From Paenibacillus mellifer (GTDB taxonomy: Bacteria; Bacillota; Bacilli; Paenibacillales; Paenibacillaceae): DNA of 53,915 nucleotides. The stretch is taken from the NCBI RefSeq assembly GCF_023195895.1, contig NZ_JALPRK010000030.1, positions 1 to 53,915 on the forward strand. The letters run 5' to 3'. The position numbers and the translations under genes were made by a program. Of the stretch, positions 42,554-50,891 are shown in pieces. The notes beneath the pieces were generated by a model, which saw only the letters and a list, made by a program, of their open reading frames with translations, was not told where the DNA came from and did no database searches. Each line of letters begins with the position of its first letter. Positions within the stretch are counted from its first letter, which is position 1.

Positions 42554-42700
42554 GGAATTAATATTCCACTTATGAGTAGAATTTCGCTTTTAGCATGGAT
42601 AAAGACCATATTTTCCTGCATTACTAGAATATTTATTCCAAATTCCCTTGACCATGTCCTCTACAAGAGTTATGATGAACCCCGTTGGAACATTCATTCC
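42554..42700. promoter_or_regulatory. Three GGAAT-N4-ATTCC palindromes, candidate TetR operators
   Basis: Sites GGAATTAATATTCC (42554-42567), AGAATATTTATTCC (42626-42639) and GGAACATTCATTCC (42687-42700) share the pattern GGAAT-N4-ATTCC with at most one mismatch each. They lie within 150 nt between the divergent TetR and SDR genes; the third is 26 nt upstream of the SDR start. Confidence 0.55.
42648..42676 (+). promoter_or_regulatory. Promoter of SDR gene 1
   Basis: TTGACC (42648-42653) and TATGAT (42671-42676) are 17 bp apart. One candidate operator is just upstream and one just downstream of the core promoter. Confidence 0.65.
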
Positions 42701-42726
42701 ACACGCCAAAAAGGGGAGAAATCATC

Positions 42727-43569
42727 ATGTCAAAAGTATGGCTAATTACCGGGAGTTCACGAGGTTTTGGACGCAGCTTGGCCGAGGCGGTATTGGCAAC
42801 CGGCGATCGCTTAATTGCTACAGCACGTAAACCGGAACAGCTGGCAGCGCTGACCGAGTGTTACGGAGACCAGGTTCGTACTGTCGCCCTTGATGTTACA
42901 GACCAAGAGCAGGTGAAGGCCGCTATCGAAGCAGCGATCCAATCGTTTGGTCGGCTTGACGTATTGGTAAACAATGCAGGGTACGGAAATCTAGCATCGA
43001 TCGAGGAAACTTCCCCGGAAGATTTCCGCTCTCAATTTGAAACAAACTTCTGGGGAGTGGTACACGTGACGAAAGCTGCGCTCCCATTCCTCCGAGAGCA
43101 AGGTTCAGGACATATCCTTCAGTTCTCGTCAGTCGGAGGGCGCATCGGCTCGCCCGGGCTGGGCCCATACCAGGCAGCCAAATGGGCTGTTGAGGGTTTC
43201 TCCGAGGTTCTGGCGAAAGAAGTCGCCCCCTTGGGTATTAAAGTGACGATCATCGAACCGGGCGGTTTTCGCACCGATTGGGCTGGAGCGTCAATGAGTC
43301 ATATCGAACCCCGGGAGGAATACCGTGATACGGTAGGTCTTATGCTGGAGCGCGTTCGTCAAAGTTCTGGGAAGCAGAAGGGGGATCCAAACAAAGCCGC
43401 TCAGGCGATCATCGCAATTGTAGCAGAGAAGAACCCGCCGCTCCGTTTACTGCTCGGCAGCGATGCGGTGCAAGTGGCTCGTGAGGCCGACCGGCAGCGT
43501 CTGGCGGAAACGGAACGTTGGGCCGAATTAAGTGTTTCAGCTGATTTCGATGAGATTGAGGAACAGTAA
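42727..43569 (+). CDS. Short-chain dehydrogenase/reductase, TetR-linked (SDR 1)
   Basis: This 280-aa oxidoreductase has the classical SDR motifs: ITGSSRGFG cofactor loop (7-15), NNAG (82-85), and catalytic Ser135, Tyr148 and Lys152 (YQAAK). Arg/Lys at the cofactor end (ARKPEQLA) suggests NADP(H) preference. Substrate unknown. ATG at 42727 follows GGGGAGAAATC. It is paralogous to the SDR at 49127, with matching N- and C-terminal sequences (MSKVWLITGSSRGFG and PLRLLLGSDAV). Confidence 0.9.
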   Translation: MSKVWLITGSSRGFGRSLAEAVLATGDRLIATARKPEQLAALTECYGDQVRTVALDVTDQEQVKAAIEAAIQSFGRLDVLVNNAGYGNLASIEETSPEDFRSQFETNFWGVVHVTKAALPFLREQGSGHILQFSSVGGRIGSPGLGPYQAAKWAVEGFSEVLAKEVAPLGIKVTIIEPGGFRTDWAGASMSHIEPREEYRDTVGLMLERVRQSSGKQKGDPNKAAQAIIAIVAEKNPPLRLLLGSDAVQVAREADRQRLAETERWAELSVSADFDEIEEQ

Positions 43570-43603
43570 CCAATACTCAAGAACCGCCGGACGAACCATC
43601 ACA

Positions 43604-43639
43604 AGGGGCAGGACCCGAACTCTCTCGGTTCCTGCCCCT
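43604..43639 (+). terminator. Terminator after SDR gene 1
   Basis: AGGGGCAGGA pairs with TCCTGCCCCT around an inner CCGAACTCTCTCGG hairpin, 35 nt after the stop. The following interval to 43783 contains no recognised element. Confidence 0.7.
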
Positions 43640-43783
43640 CGTTTGTCTGTAAAAAACGCCAGTCCGCACCAAGCGGATTTGAGGCTATGATCTCTTGTTT
43701 TCCTACTTCCTTCCCTTCATCGCGCCTCTATCTCAACCTCCAAGAATCCCCACGCGGACTAAGCTTGCGCACCTCCGACACCC

Positions 43784-44950
43784 CTAGGACAACGCCTGTT
43801 TGGCGAATTCATAAAAGCTCAGCGCCTCATGCCAGGAACCGAAGGCGGCCTGCGCCAGCTTGTCGTTGCCGCCGCCTTTTCCGCCGTAAGCAGCAAGATG
43901 CTCCTTGAAGAAAACGCCGCAGGACACCGAATGGCTGCCGTTCTGAGCCAGCACCATCTTGTGCTCAGATTCGGTCGCCAGCAGCACTGCTGCGTCACAT
44001 TGCGCGGTGAGCTTCTGCGCCAGATTCTGCAGCTCCTTTAACGGCTTGTCCGCAAAAATGCTGGCGATCCGTCCGCCCTCCTGCTCGGCCAGCAGCTGGC
44101 CTACCGTAATTTCGTCCATGGCTTCTTTTAGTGCGTCCATTTCAGATTGAAGCTGTTTCTGCTCAACCTCCCATTTGTCCAGACGCTCCAAAATGCCTTC
44201 CCGGCTCGTCTTCAACCTGGAGGTCACCGAGGCAAGCACCTGTTGCTGCGCCTGAAATTCTCTCAGTGCCCGGTACCCGCATTTGAAGAGAATCCGCACA
44301 TTTCCTTTCTGCTTCTCAGTCTTCAACAGCTTTATCATCCCGATTGCACCGGTTGCCCCAACATGCGTCCCCCCGCAACCGTTATACTCCACGCCCTCCA
44401 TCTCGACGATGCGAATGCGTTCGACCGCCTTCGGCGACTTCACCAGCGGCAGCCGTGACGCTTCCTCCTCGGTGACGAAATAGCCGGAGATCTTATGGTT
44501 CATATAGATATGCTGGTTCGCCTCGTGCTCAATGGCGGTAAGCTGTTCTGTCGATATCTCCGTCAGATCTACGTCAATCGTGCAGTAGTCCTCGCCAAGA
44601 TGGAAGCTGAGTGTCATTGCCCCGTGCTTCAGGCATACGGCGGAGAGCAAATGCTGCCCGCTATGCTGCTGCATATGATCGAATCGGCGGTTCCAATCGA
44701 GTTCGCAAGCGACCTTGTTGGCCTCCGGGAATCGCTCCACCTTATGCAGCACCTCTTCTCCTTCGCTGATTACGTCCAGTACGGGGATGCCGTTAATTCG
44801 CCCCGTATCGTTCGGCTGACCCCCGCCATGCGGATAGAAGGCACTCTTATCCAAAATGACATATCGGCCGTCCTCCCGCTCCAACCTGTTCATGACGCGT
44901 GTCGTCCAGTGGGTCAAATAAGCATCCTCATAATATAGCCTTGTCGTCAT
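43784..44950 (-). CDS. Alanyl-tRNA editing protein (AlaX-L type)
   Basis: This 388-aa protein is a free-standing editing enzyme that clears mischarged tRNA-Ala. The N-terminal tRNA-SAD domain has the zinc ligands QQHSGQHLLS (two histidines) and CGGTHV (Cys and His). A coiled-coil linker is followed by a C-terminal DHHA1 domain with AAYGGKGGGNDKLAQAAFG, as in the long AlaX form. ATG at 44950 with GAGAGGAAAG upstream is preferred over the longer open frame. It is divergent from the hopene-type cyclase gene, with which it shares about 170 nt of intergenic DNA. Confidence 0.9.
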   Translation of the reverse strand: MTTRLYYEDAYLTHWTTRVMNRLEREDGRYVILDKSAFYPHGGGQPNDTGRINGIPVLDVISEGEEVLHKVERFPEANKVACELDWNRRFDHMQQHSGQHLLSAVCLKHGAMTLSFHLGEDYCTIDVDLTEISTEQLTAIEHEANQHIYMNHKISGYFVTEEEASRLPLVKSPKAVERIRIVEMEGVEYNGCGGTHVGATGAIGMIKLLKTEKQKGNVRILFKCGYRALREFQAQQQVLASVTSRLKTSREGILERLDKWEVEQKQLQSEMDALKEAMDEITVGQLLAEQEGGRIASIFADKPLKELQNLAQKLTAQCDAAVLLATESEHKMVLAQNGSHSVSCGVFFKEHLAAYGGKGGGNDKLAQAAFGSWHEALSFYEFAKQALS

Positions 44951-45120
44951 ATCTAACTTTCCTCTCTTTGCATCGTTCCTTGATTTCAGTAGAAATCCAT
45001 TTCCTCCCTCTACTATACCGGAACTCAGGTGTGCTTCGCACCCTTCGCTGCTGAGGTGCCGCACATGGCCCTCTTCCTCCCCTCATATAATGGGATGACG
45101 AGAACAAGGAGGGAGCAAGG

Positions 45121-47055
45121 ATGGCCGTAAACCTTACCGACATCCAGCGGGAGATTCGCCGATTCTCCGAGGAACTCATTCAGCGGCAGGAACCGGATGG
45201 CACCTGGCGGTTCTGCTTCGAGAACGGCATCACGCTCGATGCGTGCATCATTATCCTGCTTCGTACGTTAAACCAAGACCGGGAGGAGTTGATTCGACAG
45301 CTGCACGACCGGATTTTGGCTGCCCAGCAACCGGAAGGCTGCTGGCGATGGTATCACGATGACGGAGAAGGCCATCTGTCCGCAACGGTGGAGGCGTATT
45401 ACGCCCTATTATTCTCCGGGTACAGCCGGCCAGAAGACGAACCGCTGCAACGGGCGAAGCGGTACATTCTGGAACGGGGCGGCATCAGTCAGGCGAGCAG
45501 TCTGCTGACCAAAGCGATCCTGGCGGCCACCGGACAGCGGGCATGGCCGTCGTCCTTATCGCTAATCCCGATTGAAATCCTATTGTTGCCCGAGTCGTTT
45601 CCGCTGAACCTCTACGATTTCTCCGGGTATTCGCGAGTTCATCTCGTTCCGCTGCTGATCCTGGCGGAGCGGAACTTTCGCGCCAGATCGACGCGGACGC
45701 CCGACTTAAGCGAGCTGTTCGTCGAGTCCCAGAGTGTAGACGATGATCGTCTCATTCCATCCCGAGAGAGCCGGGAACCTCTCGAACAGATCCAATCCGC
45801 GCTGGGCCATTTGATTGGCACGCCGCGTCGAATCCGGCAAGCGGCGGTCAACAAAGCAGAGCACTATTTACTTGAGCGGATCGAAAGCGACGGGACTCTG
45901 TACACCTACGCCAGCTGCACGGTGCTAATGGTATTTGCTTTGCTCGCGTTAGGTTATGAACCACAGCATCCCGTAATCCAGCACGCCGTTGAAGGCTTAT
46001 CCAACATGAAGTTTACGGTAGACGGCAGCGGCTTTGGCGAAAGCGGCTTTGACTATGTCACGATCCAGAACTCCCCTTCCACCGTCTGGGATACCGCACT
46101 AATCTCTTATGCCCTGCAGGAAGCAGGAGTTCCCTCTTCCCATTCGGCTGTTCGACGTGCCGCCGCCTATCTGCGGGACCGACAGCACCAGCGGCCCGGG
46201 GATTGGCAGATTCATAACCCGGGCATCCTACCGGGTGGTTGGGGGTTCTCGGAAACCAATACGTTCGTCCCCGATGTTGATGACACCACGGCCGCCCTGC
46301 GGGCTCTTTATCCCATGCACGCCGACGATCCCGCAACCCTTGATGCGTGGAACCGCGGACTCAATTGGGTCTGGTCGATGCAGAATAACAACGGCGGTTG
46401 GCCCGCCTTTGAAAAAAACACCAACAAGGAGATGCTCACCTGGTTGGCGATCGAAGGAGCTAAATCCGCCGCCACCGATCCGTCCGAAGCGGACCTGACC
46501 GGCCGAACGCTAGAGTACTTAGGCAATTTCGCCAAGCTGGGCGTACGGCATGATTGGGTCGCACGCGGGGCTGACTGGCTGCTTAGCCACCAGCAGGAGG
46601 ATGGGTCCTGGTACGGACGCTGGGGAATCTGCTACATTTACGGCACCTGGGCGGCGTTGACGGGGTTCATGGCGGTGGGTATGCCGGCGGATCACCCGGC
46701 CATCGTCAAAGGCGCCGACTGGCTGGGCAGCATCCAAAACGCGGACGGCGGCTGGGGAGAATCCTGCCGCAGCGATCAAGTGAGGCGGTACGTGCCGCTT
46801 CGCGCCAGCACCTCTTCGCAAACGGCCTGGGCGCTGGATGCGCTGATTGCGGTGCATGCTCAGCCCACGCCCGAGATCGAGCGGGGCGTCGCCCGTTTGC
46901 TCGATCTGCTGCACGAGAAGGGCTGGCCCAGCACCTATCCGACCGGGGCCGGGTTGCCGGGTTATTTTTACACCCATTATCACAGCTACCGCTACATCTG
47001 GCCGCTTCTGGCGCTCGCGCATTATGTGAATAAATATGGGGACGGTGCGCCTTAA
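45121..47055 (+). CDS. sqhC: Squalene-hopene/tetraprenyl-curcumene cyclase (class II terpene cyclase)
   Basis: This 644-aa protein is a class II triterpene/sesquarterpene cyclase. It has the catalytic acid motif DVDDT (385-389), several QW repeats (QNNNGGWPAF, QQEDGSWYGRWG, QNADGGWGES) and the expected length. Bacillus SqhC-type enzymes cyclise tetraprenyl-beta-curcumene; Alicyclobacillus-type enzymes cyclise squalene to hopene. Because a YtpB-type synthase gene (7607-8686) is present and no squalene synthase was seen, the curcumene route is favoured, by inference. ATG at 45121 has AAGGAGGGAG upstream. A TATAAT at 45086-45091 may be the -10 box. A terminator overlaps the stop codon. Confidence 0.92.
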   Translation: MAVNLTDIQREIRRFSEELIQRQEPDGTWRFCFENGITLDACIIILLRTLNQDREELIRQLHDRILAAQQPEGCWRWYHDDGEGHLSATVEAYYALLFSGYSRPEDEPLQRAKRYILERGGISQASSLLTKAILAATGQRAWPSSLSLIPIEILLLPESFPLNLYDFSGYSRVHLVPLLILAERNFRARSTRTPDLSELFVESQSVDDDRLIPSRESREPLEQIQSALGHLIGTPRRIRQAAVNKAEHYLLERIESDGTLYTYASCTVLMVFALLALGYEPQHPVIQHAVEGLSNMKFTVDGSGFGESGFDYVTIQNSPSTVWDTALISYALQEAGVPSSHSAVRRAAAYLRDRQHQRPGDWQIHNPGILPGGWGFSETNTFVPDVDDTTAALRALYPMHADDPATLDAWNRGLNWVWSMQNNNGGWPAFEKNTNKEMLTWLAIEGAKSAATDPSEADLTGRTLEYLGNFAKLGVRHDWVARGADWLLSHQQEDGSWYGRWGICYIYGTWAALTGFMAVGMPADHPAIVKGADWLGSIQNADGGWGESCRSDQVRRYVPLRASTSSQTAWALDALIAVHAQPTPEIERGVARLLDLLHEKGWPSTYPTGAGLPGYFYTHYHSYRYIWPLLALAHYVNKYGDGAP

Positions 47056-47071
47056 CGGCGTTCCCGTCCCC
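47038..47071 (+). terminator. Terminator overlapping the cyclase stop codon
   Basis: GGGGACGG (47038-47045) pairs with CCGTCCCC (47064-47071), enclosing a second GCGCC/GGCG stem, with TGTTTGATTT beyond; it also separates the convergent TetR gene. Confidence 0.65.
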
Positions 47072-47085
47072 TGTTTGATTTACGA

Positions 47086-47757
47086 TCATACAACGTTCTG
47101 TTTATATTTCTGCAAGATATGCTCCATAATCGGCTCAAGTTCCGTATCATTGACTAGCGCCAGCTTCTCTGCTTTAAATAACTGAACCTTCTTGAAATCG
47201 TAATAGTCCCGCAACACCTGCTCCAACGTTGTTTCATTGAACATGATATATTTCGCCGTCAGAATTTCCCGCAGCATGACATCGTCTTGGAGCAGCAGGA
47301 ACTTGACGTTAACTTGGTTAAACACGCCTCGCTTCATCCCATCCTGGTAGAACTCGACCATTTTCCGTTCCCGTCGATGCATCGCTTCTTTAATATGCCC
47401 AAACAATTCTGGATAAGCTAACTGAAGATCGCGTAGAAACACATCCGTCACCGATTCAATCAGCATGATCGATTGCTCGAATAGCCGCTGGAATCGGGTC
47501 CCGAATGAGGATTCCTCCCCTTGTGTCGTTTCCAGTACCAGACCATCAATGTAGTCCTCATAGGTCCCGACTAAGGCCTCCACTACTTCGTCCTTCGAAG
47601 AGAAATATTTGTACATCGTCGCCCGGCTGACGTCCATGGCTTTAGCGATATCGTCCATTCTCAGTGACTGAAAACCTTCTTTTTTAGTGACGCCCGCCAA
47701 TTTCTTCAGCATCTTGCTTTTCGATTTATTGGGCGACTGATCGGTTAATCGTTCCAT
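47086..47757 (-). CDS. TetR family transcriptional regulator (module 2)
   Basis: This 223-aa regulator has an HTH at residues about 25-60 (GFQSLRMDDIAKAMDVSRATMYKYFSSKDEVVEALV), with the MYKYF recognition helix, and a C-terminal helical domain. ATG at 47757 is chosen because AAGGAGG is about 12 nt upstream. It is divergent from the MFS-SDR pair and probably represses it. It is not closely related in its ligand domain to the other TetR gene here. Confidence 0.88.
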   Translation of the reverse strand: MERLTDQSPNKSKSKMLKKLAGVTKKEGFQSLRMDDIAKAMDVSRATMYKYFSSKDEVVEALVGTYEDYIDGLVLETTQGEESSFGTRFQRLFEQSIMLIESVTDVFLRDLQLAYPELFGHIKEAMHRRERKMVEFYQDGMKRGVFNQVNVKFLLLQDDVMLREILTAKYIMFNETTLEQVLRDYYDFKKVQLFKAEKLALVNDTELEPIMEHILQKYKQNVV

Positions 47758-47919
47758 CCCGTACTTCGACCTCCTTACAATACCATCTATTATACACAAA
47801 TCACACCTTGCGGTCATACTCATTATACATTATAGACATTTTATATATTTTTTGTTTACTTTGTATCGAAATCGTGATATCCTTCTCTCGTAGTCAAATT
47901 ACAGAAAGAAGGAGAAACC

Positions 47920-49125
47920 ATGACTCGAAGTTTTAAGATCGGCGTGTTGTTCTGTGCCGTCATTGTTACGTTTGGCAACATGCTCGCTGCACCTGCAGTA
48001 AAACTGCTGCAAGCGGATTTTCCACATGTGAGCGGCTTACTGCTGCAATGGGTAGTTACTTTATCGTCCCTGTTTATATTGCCAACCTTATTCCTGACCG
48101 GGTATTTATCCAAAAGGATTTCTAAGAAAAGCATCCTGATTCTGGGCCTGGTCATTTATCTGATCGGAGGGATCGGCCCGGCCTTCGTGAATTCCATCAC
48201 CTGGATCCTCGTCTTCAGGGCGATCCTGGGCCTAGGCATCGGCTTTGTGGCTCCGACTTACAACGCCGTGATCGCCGAGAACACCCAAGGTACCGAGCGT
48301 TCGCACATGAATGGGCTGGTCACGGCCGTTAATGGGATCGGCGGAGCAATCTTCCTGTCGGTTGGCGGATTTATCGCAGCTTATGGGTGGCGTAGTGTCT
48401 TCTTATGTTACGCCTACGCCCTTGTGATTCTGCTCATGGTCATCTTCCTGATCCCTAAGAACAAAACGCTACCGTTGCAAAAACCATCTGAACCTGCCGC
48501 CGGTTCAGGCATTGCGGCCCCTCTCCCTCGTTCCTTCTTCGGACTGGTGTTAGGAAGCGGGCTGCACGTCATGCTGTACTATGTGCTGCCTACTACATTA
48601 TCGTTATATCTGGCGGAAACCCATCTGGGAGGTACGTCTACAGTAGGCTTATTGATGGCATTATCCCTCTTGAGCGTGTTTGCCGCCGGGCTTTCCGTCA
48701 CCGGATTGACCCAAAGAATGCCAAATGCGGTTGTCCCACTGGCTTTGGCCTTATACGCTGCAGGCTTCCTCTTGGAAAGTATGGCGACGAATCTCGTGGT
48801 TGCTGCACTCTCCATTCTGATGATCGGGTTTGCTCAAGGGCTTCTCTTTCCGGTGTCATTGAATAAAACGGCCGAATCGGTGCCGAAGGAACGGATCACT
48901 ACCGCCTTCTCCTTGTTGCTGGCCAGCCTTTACCTGTTCCAATTCCTTGCTCCGCTGTTCGTTAATGGTGTGCAATCGTTGCTGCACCTATCGACCTATC
49001 GCGAAACCTATTTATTTCTTTCTGCTGCTGCTGGCTTGTCCTTCTTGGTAGCCCTGGCGCTAAAGGTGAGAAGCAAGACTGGAAAGAAATTATACCCACA
49101 AAATAACGAAGTGAAAGGAAGTTAA
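47920..49125 (+). CDS. MFS transporter (module 2)
   Basis: This 401-aa permease has 12 hydrophobic segments. The first cytoplasmic loop GYLSKRISKKSILILG is a weak MFS motif A. It is likely an efflux protein; the substrate is unknown. GAAGGAGAAACC precedes ATG at 47920. The stop is 1 nt before SDR 2, so the two genes are co-translated. The 47824-47919 region contains A/T-rich promoter-like sequence but no confident box pair. Confidence 0.88.
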   Translation: MTRSFKIGVLFCAVIVTFGNMLAAPAVKLLQADFPHVSGLLLQWVVTLSSLFILPTLFLTGYLSKRISKKSILILGLVIYLIGGIGPAFVNSITWILVFRAILGLGIGFVAPTYNAVIAENTQGTERSHMNGLVTAVNGIGGAIFLSVGGFIAAYGWRSVFLCYAYALVILLMVIFLIPKNKTLPLQKPSEPAAGSGIAAPLPRSFFGLVLGSGLHVMLYYVLPTTLSLYLAETHLGGTSTVGLLMALSLLSVFAAGLSVTGLTQRMPNAVVPLALALYAAGFLLESMATNLVVAALSILMIGFAQGLLFPVSLNKTAESVPKERITTAFSLLLASLYLFQFLAPLFVNGVQSLLHLSTYRETYLFLSAAAGLSFLVALALKVRSKTGKKLYPQNNEVKGS

Positions 49126-49126
49126 A

Positions 49127-49966
49127 ATGATGTCAAAAGTATGGTTGATTACCGGAAGCTCCCGAGGATTTGGGAGAGAACTTGTCAAAGCGGCGTTAAA
49201 AAACGGAGACCGGGTGGTTGCTACCGCCCGCCGTCCGGAGCAACTGGACGATCTCGCCCAAAGCTACGGGGAACGCATCCGCACGTTTGCGCTGGACGTT
49301 ACGGACGCCGCAGCGGCACGCGCAGCCGTTCAATTCGCCTTGGACGAATTCGGCACGCTCGACGTCGTCGTCAATAACGCCGGCTACGCCGACAGCGCGC
49401 CGATCGAGGAGATGAGCGACGAGATGTTCCGCGCACAAATCGAAGCCAACCTGTTCGGCGTCGTGAACGTGACGAAAGCGGCACTGCCGGTTCTGCGCAA
49501 GCAACGGTCGGGCCATATCATCCAGTTTTCTTCCATCGGCGGCCGCGTCGGAGGAACGCCCGGCATGGGCGGATATCAAACGGCGAAGTACGCCGTGGAA
49601 GGCTTCTCGGAGGTGCTGAACAACGAGGTTAAACCGCTTGGCATCAAGGTGATCATCGTTGAGCCGGGCGCGTTCCGGACGGACTGGAACGGCGCCTCCA
49701 TGCGCAAGCTGGCGGTCGGCGCCGATTACGAAGAAACCGTCGGCAAGATGAACCGATTCCGCGATTCATTTGAAGGCCATCAGCCAGGGGACCCGGTGAG
49801 GGGGGCGAAAATCATCGCCGACCTCGCCCGGCTGGAGGAACCGCCGCTGCGACTGCTGCTCGGCTCCGACGCGGTCGATACGGCCGCCAAAGCGTCCAGG
49901 GAACGCGCCGAGGAAGCCGAATCTTGGGCGGAACTCAGCCGGTCGGCCGATTATCCGATCAACTGA
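49127..49966 (+). CDS. Short-chain dehydrogenase/reductase (SDR 2, module 2)
   Basis: This 279-aa oxidoreductase (start ATG at 49127 or 49130) has ITGSSRGFG, NNAG and YQTAK (catalytic Tyr/Lys). It parallels SDR 1 along its whole length, including EPLRLLLGSDAV-type endings, so the two are paralogues. It is co-transcribed with the MFS gene and divergent from TetR 2. GGAAG lies 8 nt upstream. Substrate unknown. Confidence 0.9.
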   Translation: MMSKVWLITGSSRGFGRELVKAALKNGDRVVATARRPEQLDDLAQSYGERIRTFALDVTDAAAARAAVQFALDEFGTLDVVVNNAGYADSAPIEEMSDEMFRAQIEANLFGVVNVTKAALPVLRKQRSGHIIQFSSIGGRVGGTPGMGGYQTAKYAVEGFSEVLNNEVKPLGIKVIIVEPGAFRTDWNGASMRKLAVGADYEETVGKMNRFRDSFEGHQPGDPVRGAKIIADLARLEEPPLRLLLGSDAVDTAAKASRERAEEAESWAELSRSADYPIN

Positions 49967-49987
49967 AGCGCCCCCGCCTAACAAAAA

Positions 49988-50033
49988 AACGTCTCGCCGC
50001 TCCTGTAGTCTTGCGGAGCAGCGGGGCGTTTTC
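49988..50033 (+). terminator. Terminator after the MFS-SDR operon
   Basis: ACGTCTCGCCGCTCC and GGAGCAGCGGGGCGT pair imperfectly around an 11-nt loop, with a T-run (CGTTTTTTT) about 10 nt further. It lies 20 nt past the SDR stop. Confidence 0.7.
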
Positions 50034-50143
50034 GTTTTTTTATGGGAGCGCTTTGCCTTTGGCGATTTCGGCTAGGCTGACGTAAGGGTTGACGTACCTC
50101 GCGTTTTCTTATTTTTCGGGAGGGATGGTCCAAGGTTTCAGTG

Positions 50144-50818
50144 ATGGCGTTTGAACAAGCCCATGCCGCATTTCTACAGGGGCATCTACAGTCGAGGACG
50201 GGAGAGCGCAGAGGGCGACTGGAGCGCGGGCACCGGGAGGCGGAGAAGTTATTCTGCCAGAAGGTTTGGTGGGAGGTGCAAGGAAATTTCGATCGTTTGC
50301 ATGGACCCGTGAAGCTGGTCATCGAGATCAAAGGGTTTGGTCCGCACGTCAGGGACAAGGACAGGCAAAAATACTGCAACGAGCTGAATCGGGAAACCTT
50401 TCTGACCGCGATGGGGTTTCAGGTGATTTGTTTCGCCTACGATGCCGTCGCGAACCGGCCGGAGTTATGCATCACCTTGCTGCGCATGGTGCTCAATCGG
50501 TATTTGCCGGCGAATTCCCCAGCGGACGCCCTCTCGATCCAAGAACGGGAGATCTTACGGCTTGCTTGCATACTGGCCCGGCCGCTGCGTCCAGTGGACG
50601 TGGAGACACACCTGTCCCTTAATCATCGGACCGCCGTTCGTACGCTGCAATCCATGTGCGGCAAGGGTTTCCTAAAACCTGCCTTCGGCTTTGAGGGAAA
50701 GCGTTACGTTAAGTATGACTCAAATAACATCATGTTCATCAGCACGACGACTGCCTCCATACTCGCAGACCTGACCTGTATAAAGGTAATTGTTACTCAA
50801 CTGATGCCGGTGATATGA
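50144..50818 (+). CDS. Endonuclease-like domain with C-terminal winged helix, 224 aa
   Basis: The product has a segment EIKGFGPHVRDKDRQKYCNELNRETFLTAMGFQVICFAYDAV (around residues 60-103). It resembles the DUF559/Vsr-type restriction-endonuclease-like pattern: an acidic residue before GxxxH, then D-R, then a Gly-X-hydrophobic strand. From about 130 a helix-turn-helix-like region (LSIQEREILRLACILARPLRPVDVETHLSLNHRTAVRTLQSMCGKGFL) follows. The family is not one I can name with certainty. A nuclease or DNA-binding function is a plausible inference, not established. ATG at 50144 (GTG at 50141 also possible) follows AAGG. No partner genes are near. Confidence 0.55.
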   Translation: MAFEQAHAAFLQGHLQSRTGERRGRLERGHREAEKLFCQKVWWEVQGNFDRLHGPVKLVIEIKGFGPHVRDKDRQKYCNELNRETFLTAMGFQVICFAYDAVANRPELCITLLRMVLNRYLPANSPADALSIQEREILRLACILARPLRPVDVETHLSLNHRTAVRTLQSMCGKGFLKPAFGFEGKRYVKYDSNNIMFISTTTASILADLTCIKVIVTQLMPVI

Positions 50819-50891
50819 TGGTCTCGGGACGAGATAAAGGAATGTCCTTGCAACCGATAGGGTTCGATGTTAACCGGGGGAGGAGAAAAAT

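Noticed and set aside
45001..45120. TATAGT/TATAAT boxes between the alaX-like and cyclase genes as promoters
   Set aside because: The -10-like hexamers lack acceptable -35 partners at 16-18 bp, so only the TATAAT at 45086-45091 is mentioned as a possibility.
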